NCBI GenBank assembly: GCA_963383645.1 | Contig: OY726572.1 | Span: 27,472,792 to 27,536,791, forward strand | Direction: 5' to 3' | Length of the DNA: 64,000 bases | Origin: Muscardinus avellanarius | Taxonomy: Eukaryota; Chordata; Mammalia; Rodentia; Gliridae | Part shown: positions 36,191-48,972 of the stretch, in pieces | How positions within the stretch are numbered: the stretch's first letter is position 1 | How the letters are laid out: each line of letters begins with the position of its first letter | Notes under the pieces: generated by a model | Told to the model about the DNA's origin: nothing | The model's input: the letters and a program-made list of their open reading frames with translations, nothing else | Database searches by the model: none | Made by a program: the position numbers and the translations under genes

Positions 36191-36743
36191 GTGAACTCTT
36201 TTTTCCTTAGAGAAAAGGAAACTGAAACCCTCAGCCCCCTGCAGTGAAGTGCACCCCCCCTCAAGTTCAGTCGTGTGGTTAGTGCAGAGTCCAAGACCAC
36301 AGCTGTCTCACACATCTCAGTGCAACTTTTCCTTCCCTATCCTGTCTCAGATGAAGCTTCAAGTAGTATCTGGAATGCTTCTTGGAGAAACTAGAAAATA
36401 CTAATAGGCTACAAGCTTGAATTTGTAGACTGTAATCTTTTCATAAATCACAAAATACAAAGTCTACATGATGCCATTCAACCGCCCCAGCTTCTCTAGT
36501 AGGTGACAGAGGTGCAAGCTATTTCTATTTTGTAGCAGAGTGGAACAGGCAGTCCCACTCCTCGCCAGGTCTAGGATATTTCTTGAACTTTCTTTTTCCT
36601 GTTTAATATTTCCTTGCACCGGTGTTGGGTGCAATTGAGACTTCTACCATTTGTTGAGAAATTTTCCAGCCACACATTGTGGGGCCTGGAGGTGGATAGA
36701 AGAGATGGATGTTTGAAGATTCTACCTTTCCCTTTGTTCCCAG

Positions 36744-37019
36744 AACTGGAACGAAATGACCGACTTGGTGTCCTCCAATGGCAATTACTGTAACTACCGC
36801 AAGGCCTTTGCTGACTGCGAAGGCTTCAAGATCCCCATCCTCGGAGTCCACCTGAAAGACCTGATTGCGGTGCACGTCATTTTCCCAGACTGGATGGAGG
36901 ACAATAAAGTGAACATTGTGAAAATGCACCAGCTCTCCGTTACGCTGAGCGAGCTGGTCTCCCTGCAGAACGCCTCGCCCCACTTAGAGCCCAACATGGA
37001 CTTGATCAACCTGCTCACC
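36744..37019 (+). CDS. RASGRP3: RASGRP3 coding exon 8 (codons 270-361)
   Basis: The largest exon here, 276 bp. The acceptor is tttgttcccag. It reads N270-W-N-E-M-T, then SSNGNYCNYRKAFADCEGFK, IPILGVHLKDLIAVHVIFPD and the segment ending HLEPNMDLINLLT361. G-N-Y-x-x-Y-R and P-x-L-G-V-x-L-x-D-L-I are the third RasGEF signature block, forming the catalytic hairpin region that opens the nucleotide site of Ras. The donor is GTGAGT (phase 0). No loss of a key residue is visible. Confidence 0.98.
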
Positions 37020-37686
37020 GTGAGTTCCCGGGGCCCAAGTTGGTGCCCAATAGCCCTTATGCTCCTCACTGTCCAGGGACCATAGGGAGATGTGTGCCAG
37101 CAATTTGCTTTGGCTGGGGAACTAACTTGGGGGTCAGTAGTTAGGAAGAAATCTCAAAGGATGAGGATAAAGCAACCCCACACCCATAACCAGCTTGACT
37201 TGAGTCTATAATATTGGGGCATATGTATTTCTCCTCGTTTGGCAGAGCCCACTCTCTGCCCACACAGCTCTGAAGTCCTGAAAGGATGCTTCTCCAGGGC
37301 CATCCTCAGCTTTTCACTCCCCTTCAGCCCCCTGGTCCAACTTATCACCTCTGTCTGTGCATCCTCAAATCTGAGCTTCTCTCCATACTCTCCGCACGTC
37401 TGTAGCTGGAGTCTGGAGTGTGATCTGGGTCCCCACCTCCCCAGATCGCCAGGAGGTAGCCTCCAGCCTGACATTCGGCCCTTCCCAACTCTGTCTCTGA
37501 CCATCCATCTAGCCTTGTGCGTCCTTGTCCCTCTCCCACATCACACCAGTCTTTGAGAAATAATTGTATTTTCCACCACAAAATGCTGCTTTCTGCTTCC
37601 TGGCCTCTGTATGTTTTTGGAAAATCTTTTCCTTCTCCATCCAAGGAAAAGATTCAAATTTAAATTAGTTTAAATTCAGAAGACTC

Positions 37687-37905
37687 AGCTGGGCGTGGTG
37701 GTGCATGCTTGTAATCCCCACGCTTGGGAGGCTGAGACAGGAGGATCGCACAAGTTCAAAGCTAGCCTCAGCAACTTAGTGAGGCTTTCAGCAACTTAGT
37801 GAGACCCTGTTTCCAAATAAAATACAAAAAAGGTCTGGGAGTACAGCCCGGAGGTAGAAAGCCTCTGGGTTCCACCCCCAGTACCACCCAAAAAATAATA
37901 ATAAT
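37687..37905 (+). repeat. B1-dID-type SINE
   Basis: Complete forward copy with a perfect 15-bp target duplication aaattcagaagactc at 37672-37686 and 37906-37920; low divergence suggests a recent insertion. Confidence 0.93.
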
Positions 37906-39870
37906 AAATTCAGAAGACTCCATCCTTCTTGGGCATTGTCTATTCCCCTCAAGAGCAGTGTCGTGTCTGCCGCATGCGGTGCCCTGTGTGCTTGACCACA
38001 GGGGGCATCCCTCTGCATTCAGTTCTGCTGTTCACATTCCCAGCACTTCTCCTGGGACCTGACGCTCAACAGAGGAAGTGAACAGAGCGTTTAGGAACCA
38101 TGAGAGTCGGACAGAGTTCATCTGCCACTCACATTTTAGGATGTTTGTGGCATAGTTATCGAGGTCGTAGAACTTTGGGGCATAATAGAAGAGAGCATTT
38201 CCCATTAGCTCTTCTTTGCCAGGAGGAAGAAACATAACCAAATTCTCTCACCCTTGCTTGAACAAGCCAAGGTGCAACTTCCCTGTATGGGTTGCTAACA
38301 CTGGAGCAGCTGCAATATTGAATTGATGATTTTCCTTTTATGATGGTGGAAAATGAGACCAATGACTCCTCTTAAGTTCTGACAGCCTAAGTCCCTCAGG
38401 AATACGTTACTGGAATAGGGCCAGGGTTCCTAGACTTCTCACCACCTGTTCCTAGAGCACATAGTTGATTACCAAAAAAAAAAAAAAAAAAGGCTCCTAG
38501 TAGTGATTAGGTGATAGTGCTAGCTGTGCCTTTACCACAAAGCAGAAGTGGCCATTGCACAGAAACACAGGTCTCTTGGGGGTTGAATGCATGTGACACG
38601 TAGTAAACACATAGATATACTCTCAGGGTTGGGGGAGGGGAGAAAATCAACTCACAATAATCCAACCACCTGCACTGATTAACCATTTGCCATGTAAATC
38701 TGTTTCCATAAATAAATGACCAGAGTTGCAGCCCTGATCAGACTGCAAAGCCACAGGCACAGATGATGTCTGAGGACCAGGCCCAAGGGATGGGCGGGGT
38801 TTCAAGCATCTGTGTCCAGACTACATCCTTGATGTTGGGCATAACTTCATCGAGCAGGCACCTACACTTGGGCAATGTCTCATCCAAATAAAAGATAAGA
38901 ATGGAATAGGAAAATAAAATTTGAGTTATAAGAGCATCAAGCAGCAAAAAGAAAGATATTTAGAGACAGACTGAAGAACTCTGAATGTAGTTTTCAATGG
39001 TAAAAAAAAAATGGAAAACCTGAACTCCAGAAATAAAAGCTAAGAAATCATTCCTTTTAGCTGGGAGGGAAAGCAAAAAGGAAAGGATGTCAGAGAGACT
39101 TCTGGGAAGATGGGAACTGAGAAAAGCAGCGTTTACGAGTCCTGCTAACACTTGGTCTCTATTGCCATAAAATCAGCACTTTTCATTGTCAGAAAACACT
39201 ATCAGCAGAGAAATAAAAAGTGTAAACACAAGGGACAGAGAAAAAGAAGACTAGAAGAACAACCAGAGACCAGAAAAGAAACTAGCCTGCATTGCGGAGC
39301 TGCACCGGCAGGGGGGAAAAAAAGATGTCAGAACCTCCCTCCATCTTCCTCTGCCTCCTAGAGGTATTGAAGGAAAATTTAGAAGCCCCAAAGCACCACA
39401 TTTAATAAGTGCTGTGCCACATAGCATAGCTCAGTGACAAAATCCTAGCTGGGAGGTCTTGCATAAAGCTTTGCCTCTGGGGTACTTAGTTCTGTCTCCT
39501 GCTAACTAACTTTGACTTTGGATTTTTCATAAGGGTCTTGTGCTCATTTAGGAGGTATCTTCCAGGTCTAGAATTCTATGATTCTAGCTATAAGGAACAG
39601 TGGAACCCATAAGATGAGGAGTCATTTCTTTGGTACTGGCCAGTGACTTCCCAGGATAGCGCAGTCCAGCATTCAAGTCACAGAACGTCAAGTCAGTTGC
39701 CACTAAAAGCCGAGATCCTCCCTCCCTCCTCACAACCAAGGAGAAAATCTAGTGCACCCTTATGAACACTGGGATGTTAATCTCAACACAAGAACTAAGG
39801 AGACTTTCACCACAAGTTCATGAGACCCCAGTAGCCATTTTATGAAACACACCCATTTTTGTTTTCTTTC

Positions 39871-40193
39871 TCTCTTCCTTCCTTCCTTCCTTCCTTCCTT
39901 CCTTCCTTCCTTCCTTCCTTCCTTTCTTTCTTTCTCTTTTACTTCTTTCTTTTCTTTATCTCTCTCTTTCTTTCTTCCTTTCTTTCTTTTTGCAGTACTG
40001 GGGATGGAACCCAGGGGCATTGTATCTCTGAGCTACACCCCCAGTCCTATTTTAATTATTTTTGAAACAGGGTCTCACTGAGTTGCAAAGGGCCTCGCTA
40101 AGTAGCTGAGTCTGTCCAAAAACCACAATCCTCCAGACTCAGCCTCCTGAATACCAGAAATACAAGTGTGGGCCACCAAGCCCACACCTGGTT
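39871..40193 (-). repeat. (CCTT)n/(TTTC)n and SINE
   Basis: A pyrimidine tract of about 115 bp (39874-39990) leads directly into an antisense SINE (39991-40193). Confidence 0.9.
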
Positions 40194-40607
40194 TTGATTA
40201 GAGTCATGTGACAACTACTGCTGTTTACAGGCCTGTGTGTGTCCCTAAGTACTGCATTTAAAGGGATGATTCATTCCCCCTCCCCCGAAGATTGCAAGTC
40301 AAGTTTTGGCCTGAAGTGATTGATTTTGTCTAAATGTGGCCCCAGGCGAGGTAACCAATCTATGATAGAGAGCTCTGGGGAAAGAAAAATAAGAGCTCTT
40401 AAGTTAATCAACAATTAATTATATAATTGGCAACTAAAAACAAAAACAAAAACAATAACACTACTCTATCAGTGCTTGGACTTTCTATAATTGATTTTCA
40501 TGTATGTTTCCTTGGTAAATTCTCATGGGTGCCCATGATAGAGAAACTGAGATTGATAAAGGTCAAAAGGCCTGCAAGCAGTCTTCTGCATCCCCATGTG
40601 TAAGTGT

Positions 40608-40998
40608 ATAAGTCAGCTTTCACTTACAAACCAATGGCAGAGATAAACCAGCTCCCCAAAAGTTTTATTTTGGCTTGAAGTTTTATACGCATCAGTCCAT
40701 GATCAATGGGCCCATTGCTTTGGTCCTGTGGACAGGCAGCATGTGATAGTGATAGCAAAACCTGTTGCTCCTGTGTCTGAGCAAAACCATTCATCTCATG
40801 GCCCAGAAGTACAAAGAGAGAGGAAGAGGAAGGGTCTGGGGTCCCAGGATCTCCTTCAGAGGCACACATACAATGGCCCAAAGACCTCCTTCTAAGTCTC
40901 ACCTTTAAAGTTTCCACCATCTCCCGATGGTACTACACTAGGGAATAAGCCTGTAACACATGGTCTTTGGAGGACATTTAAGATTCAAACTATAGCAG
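40608..40998. repeat. Unclassified interspersed repeat remnant
   Basis: Sequence from gtataagtcagctttcactt to ggaggacatttaagattcaa has a layout I recall from a medium-reiterated rodent repeat (an attttggct step, a cagtccatg step, a catctcatggcc step and a terminal ggaggacat...). I cannot name the family with confidence. Confidence 0.4.
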
Positions 40999-41089
40999 AT
41001 GGCTTGTCTCAGGTGGACATTTGCTCTTTATTGTAGGTATATTGCTAATATATAATTTATTTGGTATCTTTAAAAAGTAAATAATAAGC

Positions 41090-41305
41090 CAGTCATGGGA
41101 GTGCACACTTGTAATCCCAGTATTTGGGGGGCTGATACAGAAGGATCGCAGGTTTGTAGCCAACCTCGTCTACTTAATGAGGCCCTCTGCAACTTAGTGA
41201 GACCCTGTTTTTAAAATAAAATAGGGTCTTATTTTAAAAAATAGGGCTGAGGGTGTAGCTCAGAGGTAGATTGCCCCTGGGTTCTATCCCCAGTATCACA
41301 TATAG
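41090..41305 (+). repeat. B1-dID-type SINE
   Basis: Forward copy with a duplicated segment in the A-rich linker between its halves. Confidence 0.87.
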
Positions 41306-41872
41306 ACACACTTGCGTGCGCATACACACAATAAATAATACCACCCTCTGTCCTTCATGGATGCTTAATGAATGAGTCAATTGGAGAAAATTCATAAGGG
41401 CAAGAACTATGTCATTTTTATCATCGTGTCTCTGGCCCCTTGGACAGCCTGGTGCGTGTGAGGGAAGAGGACCCAGCCACCAAACTGTTGGGGCTCAGGT
41501 AATTCCTCCTCTCAGGGAGGATCTGGGGAAGACACATCCCCTTAGGGTCCTGTTTTATGGACTCAGAAGCTCTGAAAACTGGTTCTTGTGTTTCATGATC
41601 TAGAAACAGTCTAATTCTTGTTATAGTATTTTTAGTCCTATCAGTTACTTTTACCATTCTGAGGATATGCAAATAACTGGAAAACCCCTGTATTTTCACA
41701 GTCTCATTTGAAAAAAAAAAAAGACAAAGAAGAGTTGCAAAAATGATAAGGGGAGGTAATTCAATGTCAAAATGTGTCTTATTTTACACAGACATTCAAG
41801 CCAATGTCTATCCTGACATGTAGACTAAATCCTCATGAGAAGGTGCCCATATTATTAAATAGCATACAGGAC

Positions 41873-42295
41873 CTGGGGATGTAATTAAATAGTGTATAGG
41901 TAGAGTCATAGCATGAACCAGGCCCTGGGTTTAAACCCCAGCATCACAAAAATAAATAAAACCAAATAGATAAATAGGTGTGTGAGTAGTAGAACAGGTC
42001 TCTCTTTGTGAAGTAGAACAGATCCCTCTTTGGACAGATCCTTAAAGCTTGGAGGAAATCTGAGAGAGGAAGGAGGATTATGGTGGAAAAGCTGGGTGTG
42101 GTGGCGCACGCTTGTAATCCCAGCATTTGGGAGTCTGAGACAGGAGGATCCGGGTTTGTGGCCAGCCTCAGGTATGTAGTAAAGCCCTCCACAACTTAGT
42201 GAGTCCCTATTTCAAAATAAAAAATAAAAAATAGGGTTGGGGGGTATAGCTTGAAGGTAAAATGTCCTTGGGTTCCATCCCCAATACAGAAAAAA
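41873..42295 (+). repeat. ID element and SINE
   Basis: Forward ID-like monomer (41873-41950) and, after about 140 bp, a forward B1-dID SINE (42091-42295). Confidence 0.82.
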
Positions 42296-43995
42296 AAAAA
42301 AGAAGAAGTCAACATGGGTACAGCGATCCCACGGGCAGCTTTTCATTCAAAGAGAAGCTCAGTGGCGCTTGGCTGCTGCATTAACTAGAAGCCAAACCCT
42401 GCACCAGTGACTTTCGAAGCAAACCCAGGAAGATGCATGTTAGCTCCTCTAATCTCACACAGTTCTGGGAGAGAGCTGTTATCTATGACTCCCACTGTAC
42501 ACATCAGTCGACTGCATTACTTGCCCAGGCTCACACCACCAATGAGCAGAAAGTGAGCTTATGGAGAAGAGCCCAATAGTTCTCTCGGTGGGTGTTATCT
42601 GTCTATTCGACATAGGAAAGTGCCCAAGGAGGTTGTTTCTTTTGCAAGGGCCTCTCCTCAACTTCCTTGGGTTGCTAGCTGAATAGCCTGGTGCTGCTGG
42701 TGTCTCGTCCGCAGATGCCAGTGCCAGTTACCCCAGGGCTTGGAGGGCTGTCAGGAGGAAAGGATTGTGCTCGTCAAAGTCCAGACTAACTCTTGATAGC
42801 AAGGGATTCTGGTGGAAGGCATCACTTGCCTATCTCTCCTTATTAATGGAGCCTCACGGTGCAAGGCTGCAAGTAGGACCGAGGGTACAGAGGTGGACAA
42901 GACAGATGAGCCACCCACCTCCAGGAGGCCCGGAGCCCGGCACAGTCATCTATGGGGGAATTTACCAAATGGAGGGCAACTGTCCGCAGCTGATGTTTAA
43001 TTTCACTCAAGTTATAAAAATTGCTTGTCGTTCATTGCTCGTGTTTATATATGGGGCTATTTCATATAAGACTCCAGATTTCTGATTTCTCTTGACAAAT
43101 CAGAAGCTCTGGAAGCTTGATATGTATCAAGTGCTGGGATGCAACAGCCTGTCACAGCTGAATAGCAGTGATCCTCACTGGCCACAGACCATTCCTCTCC
43201 CTATTGCTTCCCAGACAGAGAGCCAGTGCACAATCCCATTTAGCACACATTTTTTTTTTTTTTAATGGAAAAGACCTCTAAGATAAAGACTCTTTTTTTC
43301 CCCAATAAAACACTGTCTGAATGTCTCTAAGTATGTTTCGTGTATTCCACTTGTCTCTCTTAAATACTGGCTGGCTCCTAAGGCCAGTATTTGAACTCAG
43401 GCCTGCCTGGCTACACAGCCCCTGGGTAGCCTTCTGACCGGTCCCCATAGCTCTCAGTGTGGAGCCAGCATTGGCAGAAATACACCTGTTGTGTCCAGGT
43501 CCTTTTTATCCACATTAACTGCCAGGCCCAGGAGGGCAGGAAACGATTCTATATCACTGTGCCACCTGTAGAGAGCTCCCCCAAAATAGCGACCTAGTTA
43601 ATTTTCCTGTATTTCCACAGTTCCCTAATCAAACTCTAAGGCAGCATTTATTACCTTTATAAGGTCTTATCTTATGTGCCTGTTCCTGGCTTTAACCTGG
43701 AAACCTCAGGTATCCCTCCTCTCAGCCCGGGACTTAGCACTTAAGAGCTTCTCACTAAATACCGCAGAGGAATTTAGTCAGTGATTCTTACTGATGCTGA
43801 TGGTCTCAGGGGGTTCACTTTTTCTTTTGTATTCAATGCTATTTTCCACCTCTGTATGCCATCTTTTTATTGTTCTCTGTTCATTTAGATTATTGGATGC
43901 TGGAACTTAAACATTCACTTTGAAAAATAGTTCAGTGATGTAAATAAAGAAATATCACCCCACAGAGTGATGTATCCCTCCTAATTTTCTCGCAG

Positions 43996-44073
43996 CTCTC
44001 TTTGGACCTCTACCACACAGAAGATGACATTTACAAACTGTCCTTGGTGCTGGAGCCTAGGAATTCTAAGTCG
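43996..44073 (+). CDS. RASGRP3: RASGRP3 coding exon 9 (codons 362-387)
   Basis: The acceptor is attttctcgcag. The 78-bp exon reads LSLDLYHTEDDIYKLSLVLE, then PRNSKS387. It forms the C-terminal end of the RasGEF domain; E-D-D-I-Y-K-L-S-L-x-x-E-P-R is a family-typical closing helix. The donor is GTATGT (phase 0). Confidence 0.96.
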
Positions 44074-44368
44074 GTATGTATCAAATTTTGTCATCTCTAA
44101 GGATCCACGTAGACGCCGCTGTTTGTCATTTATAGGAATTGGCTGTTATAATGGTGCTCTGTGCTCAAAAGATGAAGGAATTAAAGTCATTCTTTATTAT
44201 TCCCATTTTACCAATGGAACAGGTTAGCCCCGAGAGTTTGAGAATTCTTTCTTCATATCAGAGGCTAATAAAAACTCCATCCTATTGCTCTGTCTTATTA
44301 GTAATCTTTGATTTCTTGTGTCTCCCCTGAGAACTCTCCTACACATAAGACTAAAAAGAAAAAGAACA

Positions 44369-44553
44369 CGGGGTGTGGTGGTGCACGCTTGTAATCCCTG
44401 TACTTGGGAGGAGGAAACAGGAGGATCGCGCAGGTTTGAATCCAGCCTCGCTGGCTTAAGAGACCCTGTTTCCAAATAAAACAAATATAAAATAGGTCTG
44501 GGAGTGTAGCCTAGAGGTAGAAGTGTTTCCAGGAACCCTAGTACCACCAAAAA

Positions 44554-44609
<56 letters not shown>

Positions 44610-44640
44610 AGGAAGAAAAAGAAAAAGAAAGAAAAAGTAA
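44369..44640 (+). repeat. Variant SINE with (GAAA)n tail
   Basis: Forward copy of the short-centre subfamily (44369-44551), followed by GAAA units (44555-44610) and an AAAG-rich run. Confidence 0.9.
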
Positions 44641-44786
44641 AAGAGAAAGAACTCAATGTTAAAAATCACTTATGCCCCTCCAGGCTTTCCAAAAACTCCA
44701 ATCAACATGAAATGAGATTTCATAAATTTCAAATAGCCTGGTCATAGTTCATGAAATCCACTACTAATCATTGGCTCAACCAGGCA

Positions 44787-44987
44787 TAGTGTAATCCTAG
44801 GACTTGGGAGGCTGAGACAGGAGGATCACAGGTTCGAGGACAGCCTCAGCAAGTAGTGAGACTCATCAACCTAATAACACCCTGTTTCCAAGTAAGAAAC
44901 AAAAAATCGGGCTGGGGATATAGCTTGAAGGTAGAATGCCTCTGAGTTCAGTCCCCAGTACAACAACAACAACAACAACAACAACAT
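44787..44987 (+). repeat. SINE with (CAA)n tail
   Basis: Forward diverged SINE with nine CAA units at the 3' end. Confidence 0.87.
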
Positions 44988-45147
44988 CATTGGCTCAGCT
45001 TAGAATTTCAGTCCACACTGGATAGTGTAGCACTTAACTAAGGTCTTTCCCTCAGTAAATACACCTTATGTCATGAGATTGACAAACTTGCTTTACTGAA
45101 TGTATGCTGCTGTATTTTTTATATGTTTTTACAATAATATAAAAAAA

Positions 45148-45233
45148 TACCTGGATGGGTTTTGGGTGTGTTAACCCATTGGTAGAATGCTTGCCTCGCA
45201 TGAATGAGGCTCTGGATTCCATAGCATTGGGAG
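45148..45233 (+). repeat. ID-like SINE
   Basis: tRNA-like monomer with cattggtagaatgcttgcct and a degraded B-box segment. Confidence 0.75.
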
Positions 45234-45356
45234 AGGGGTGAACTTAAAATTCACAGTGAGGATGAGATTTTCATGTCAAGGATAAAGGTATCCATGTTTG
45301 CTTCTTATTATCAGATCTGGAGGTCAGTTTTTTTTGTTTTGTTTTGTTTTGTTTTT

Positions 45357-45562
45357 GCGGTACTGGGGAATGGAACCCAGGAGCATTCTACCTCCGAGCT
45401 ACACCCCCAGCCCTATTTTTTTTTTTTATTCTTTATTTTGAAACAGGGTCTCACTGACTTACAAAGGGCCTCACCAAGTAGCTGAGGCTGTCCTGGAACC
45501 GCAATCCTCCTGTCTCGGCCTCCTAAATGCTGGGATTATAAGCGTGCACCACCACGCCCGGC
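45357..45562 (-). repeat. B1-dID-type SINE
   Basis: Antisense complete copy preceded by TTTTG units. Confidence 0.9.
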
Positions 45563-45948
45563 TGAAGTCTATTTTCTTATGCAGCTCTTTCTCACTCCTG
45601 CCTCCTTGCCATCTGAGCTCTGTGGCCTGTTAGTAGCACAGCCTGTGTCTATGAATGCCTTCTGTGACTCTGAACCAGTGGACTCAAAGTGACAGGACGC
45701 CAGAGCTGTTCTCCACACTGGTGGGGCTGACACTTGGGTCTGAGTCAACAGGCCTGGCAGCACCTGCCCTTAATGTAGTGTGTGGACTGTTTCTCTGAGC
45801 AGATTCTCAATTGGCCAGTCCCTGGAGACCATCTCTCCAGAGCACTGCAGGACAGAGCCCTGTGGGGAGAGAGGGTATAGACAAGGGAGAAGTGGGGACC
45901 CAAACTCTTTAACATGACTAAGAGAGCTAGGAAGAAAGCTAAGGCTAT

Positions 45949-45975
45949 GGTGGTGGTGGTGGTGGTGGTGGTGTG
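45949..45975. repeat. (GGT)n microsatellite
   Basis: About eight GGT/GTG units. Confidence 0.9.
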
Positions 45976-46995
45976 TGTGGGGTGTACATCCCTGCCTAAT
46001 TCCATCGTTTGGTGTGATCAACTAGCCGTGGTGTGTTAAGCCATGCTGCACCCGTGCATACAGACTTTCCACCTCCCCACACCTTCCTCTACCTTTACCA
46101 GGCCCTATAGTTGCCCCTGGTTACTAGAACCTGGCAGGCGTCATAGACTTGCTGTCTCACAAACTCTGTTAAGGAAACCCTTCTGATGAGTGCAGGCATC
46201 TCACTGGGTCACAGCCAGTGAGTTGGAGACCAGGGACTGGGTCCCAGGCCCTTCTTCAACAACTGTATTCTTTCTACCATCCCTCCTATCAGGAACAGGT
46301 AGGGAAGTGCTGTTTGGGTGCCTTCATCTGCTTTGCGTTTCTTCAGATTTTGTTTATTTTCAGGATAAACTTGGGCCAATTTTGAGAGACATCCCCATCA
46401 AACAAAAAAGCCACTTAATTTGTTGTAAAAGTAGAAGCTTTTGAAGCCCCTTCCAAGTGGTAAAATCCTATGAATCTATGAAAACAAGTTTCCCAGTCTC
46501 TTGTCCTACATTTAACATGTGCTGATAACTAGAGAATGGTTTCCAGACAGGTTCTGTCAGTAGAAGCCTGTGGCTTGAATGTGCCCACAGTTGGCACCGG
46601 TGGACCTAAGCTAAATAGTCAGCCTGAGAAGTTCTGTTCATAGCGCGTCACTAGTTGTTTGCATTTTACTTAGTGTCTCAGAAGCTTAGATCAAAAGAAT
46701 CACTCAACAGTCCCACTCAGAATAGTTAGTTCCAAATGAGTTAATCAATATCTGTGCTCTAACAACTCTACCTATTTGAAAAAAGAATACACTTACAATG
46801 AAAATCCAACTGCCATTTTTAGTCTATTCTTAAATAAGCACAATTACTAATGGATGTGTATACCTGTTGGACACTGTCCAGTTCCTTCAATCTTAGAAGC
46901 AGATGGACACGCCACCCTTGTTTCTTGTCCCATATCATTGGAAGCTATTTAGTGTGATCTAATGGGTGGTGGGCTGTGGACCCCTTCTTTTTTTG

Positions 46996-47190
46996 TGGGT
47001 CTGGGGATGGGACCCAGGGGCATTCGACCCCCTAGCTACAACCCCTGCCCTATTTTTAATTCTTTATTTTGAAACCAGGTCTCACTGAGTTGCAGAGGGC
47101 CCCACTAAGTAGCTGAGGCTGTCCGCGAACCACGATCCTCCGGTCTCAGCCTCCTGAATGCTGGGATTACAAGCGTGGCCCACACCCGGC
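46996..47190 (-). repeat. B1-dID-type SINE
   Basis: Antisense copy flanked by the target duplication ctgtggaccccttctt (near 46974 and 47191). Confidence 0.92.
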
Positions 47191-47420
47191 TCTGTGGACC
47201 CCTTCTTATGCTGTCCAACAAGCATTGAGGCTGGCTCTATTACACTGGGAACTTTCAAATGCCTTTTGGTTTCTTCTGAATTTGCCACAGGGCTCTGGGA
47301 CATTGTGCTGTACATTTTGGGAATGGAGGTACAACATTCAGCAGATGGATATTATAAAAATATTGATGAATACTATATTGATAAGGTGAAAAGAAAATGA
47401 AAGAGCCATGGTGTGGGTGT

Positions 47421-47482
47421 GAGGTGTGTGTGTGAGTGTCTGTGTGTATGTGCGTGTGTGCGCATGTGTGAGTGTGCAGGTG
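47421..47482. repeat. Imperfect (GT)n
   Basis: GT-rich tract with A and C interruptions. Confidence 0.85.
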
Positions 47483-47760
47483 AGCATATCCAAGTGGTGT
47501 TGTTGGTAGCTCATGGAATACCAGTGACACCTACCTCCTAATGTCATTAGGATCTTAAATGAGCATAGCAACTCCTCACTTCTCACAAAAATGTTTATTC
47601 CCAATTCATTATTGAATAAAACCTGCACGTGTGTACCAGCAAATGTACACATATGAAGGTCATGGAGAGAGGAGAGGCTGCAAGTTGCACCTCGTCTGAC
47701 CTGGTCTCCTGATGGACTGCCACCATCTTCCTTATACATTTTTAAGTGAAAATGTCTTTG

Positions 47761-47942
47761 TTGGGCGTGCTGATGCGTGCCTGTAATCTCAGTCATTGAG
47801 AGGCAGAGACAGAAGGGTTGCAAGTTCATAGCCAGACTCAGCAACTTAGTGAAACTCTGCTGAAAAATAAGAAAAAGAGAAAAGAGGAGGCAGAATGCCC
47901 CTGGGTTCGATTTCCAGTAATACACACAAAAGGGGGGGGGGG
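47761..47942 (+). repeat. SINE with G-run tail
   Basis: Forward SINE whose tail passes through CACA and AAAA into about 12 consecutive G. Confidence 0.82.
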
Positions 47943-48219
47943 GTAAAGGAAGAGAAGAGAAAAGAAAAAAAATTGCAAAACGAAGGGACAATCCTGATGG
48001 AAAAACCTGTGGAGAAACCTAGCCTGCCCCGTGGGGCAAAGCGCCCTAAAGATTCAGAGAAGGGTCAGAAGCAATTAGGTGCATTAACCAAGGCGCCGGC
48101 CACAGGCCGTAAACTTGGTCACGCACTGATGGTCAGTTACTACATGCACCTGCTAATGCAAATTTATCACTCAGACCAGTATAAAGAATTAGGTAACAGG
48201 CTTTTTTTTCCCCCCCCTG

Positions 48220-48407
48220 TGTGTGACTGGGGATTGAACCCAGGGTCAGTCTACCTCTGTTACACTCCCAGTCCTTTTTTATTTTTGTTTTCAAACAGGT
48301 TGATGAGAGTCTCACTACTTGCTAAGTCTGTTCTTCAACTGTACTTGCAATCTTCCTGTCTCTGCCTCCCAAGTGCTGGGATTATAGGCATCCACGCCCA
48401 GCCCCAG
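48220..48407 (-). repeat. B1-dID-type SINE
   Basis: Antisense copy with a shortened centre. Confidence 0.87.
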
Positions 48408-48640
48408 CTGATCTGTTTTTTTATATATATATCTTCTATCATACAATTTTCTCTGATGATTATTATATAGGTGTTTAGATAACTTAGTGATACTTGGAGT
48501 GCTTGGCTGGAAAACCCTTGGGAATATATCACTTTTTCCCATTTAAAAATAAAATAATTTAGGCTGCTACTAAACAAAACAGCTACAAACATGTATTTAG
48601 TTACAGACTAGATTCCATTAACAAAAAAGGTTTATAGGAG

Positions 48641-48830
48641 CTGGGTGTGGTGGTGCATGCCTGTAATCCCAGTATTTAGGAGGCTGAGATAAGAGGACTA
48701 CAAGTTTGAGGTCAGCTTCAGCAATTTAGCAAGACCCTATTTCAAAATAAAATAAAATAAATAAAAAAGATTGGGGGTGTAGCTCAGAGGGAAGATGCCC
48801 CTGGGTTTAATCCCCAGCACTGAAGAAAAA
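48641..48830 (+). repeat. B1-dID-type SINE
   Basis: Forward copy ending ccccagcactgaag, 140 bp before a coding exon. Confidence 0.88.
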
Positions 48831-48972
48831 AAAGTTATTGAGAAACATTTAAGTGCTCCATGAATGTTAGTTTTTATGGTATTAATGCATGAAACCGTCT
48901 TTCTCGATGTCCCTGGTCCTCCTTGCTCACCGTCCAGCTAAGCTGAGAACCTGTATGTGTGCTTTATCTCAG

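Larger units (their letters stand above)
33189..36743 (+). other. RASGRP3: RASGRP3 intron 7
   Basis: Phase-0 GT-AG intron, 3,555 bp. It holds SINEs at 33413-33598, 33846-34036, a nested pair at 34568-34975, 35543-35780 and 35993-36190, an ID element and a GGAA tract. 35000-35540 and 36191-36743 contain nothing I recognise. Confidence 0.92.
37020..43995 (+). other. RASGRP3: RASGRP3 intron 8
   Basis: Longest intron in the window, 6,976 bp, phase 0. SINEs occur at 37687-37905, 39989-40193, 41090-41305 and 42091-42290, an ID element at 41873-41950, a CCTT tract and an unclassified repeat at about 40608-40998. The stretches 37020-37671, 37921-39870, 40200-40600, 41310-41870 and 42300-43995 carry no gene I can support. 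Confidence 0.9.
44074..48972 (+). other. RASGRP3: RASGRP3 intron 9
   Basis: Phase-0 GT-AG intron, 4,899 bp. It holds nine SINE or ID copies, GAAA, CAA, GGT and GT tracts, and a CpG-containing anonymous block at about 47975-48195. 45570-45940, 45980-46980 and 47191-47400 show nothing recognisable. Confidence 0.9.

Noticed and set aside
47338..47991. 217-codon minus-strand ORF
   Set aside because: It runs through a GT-rich tract, a SINE and intron sequence; no domain or composition suggests a protein.
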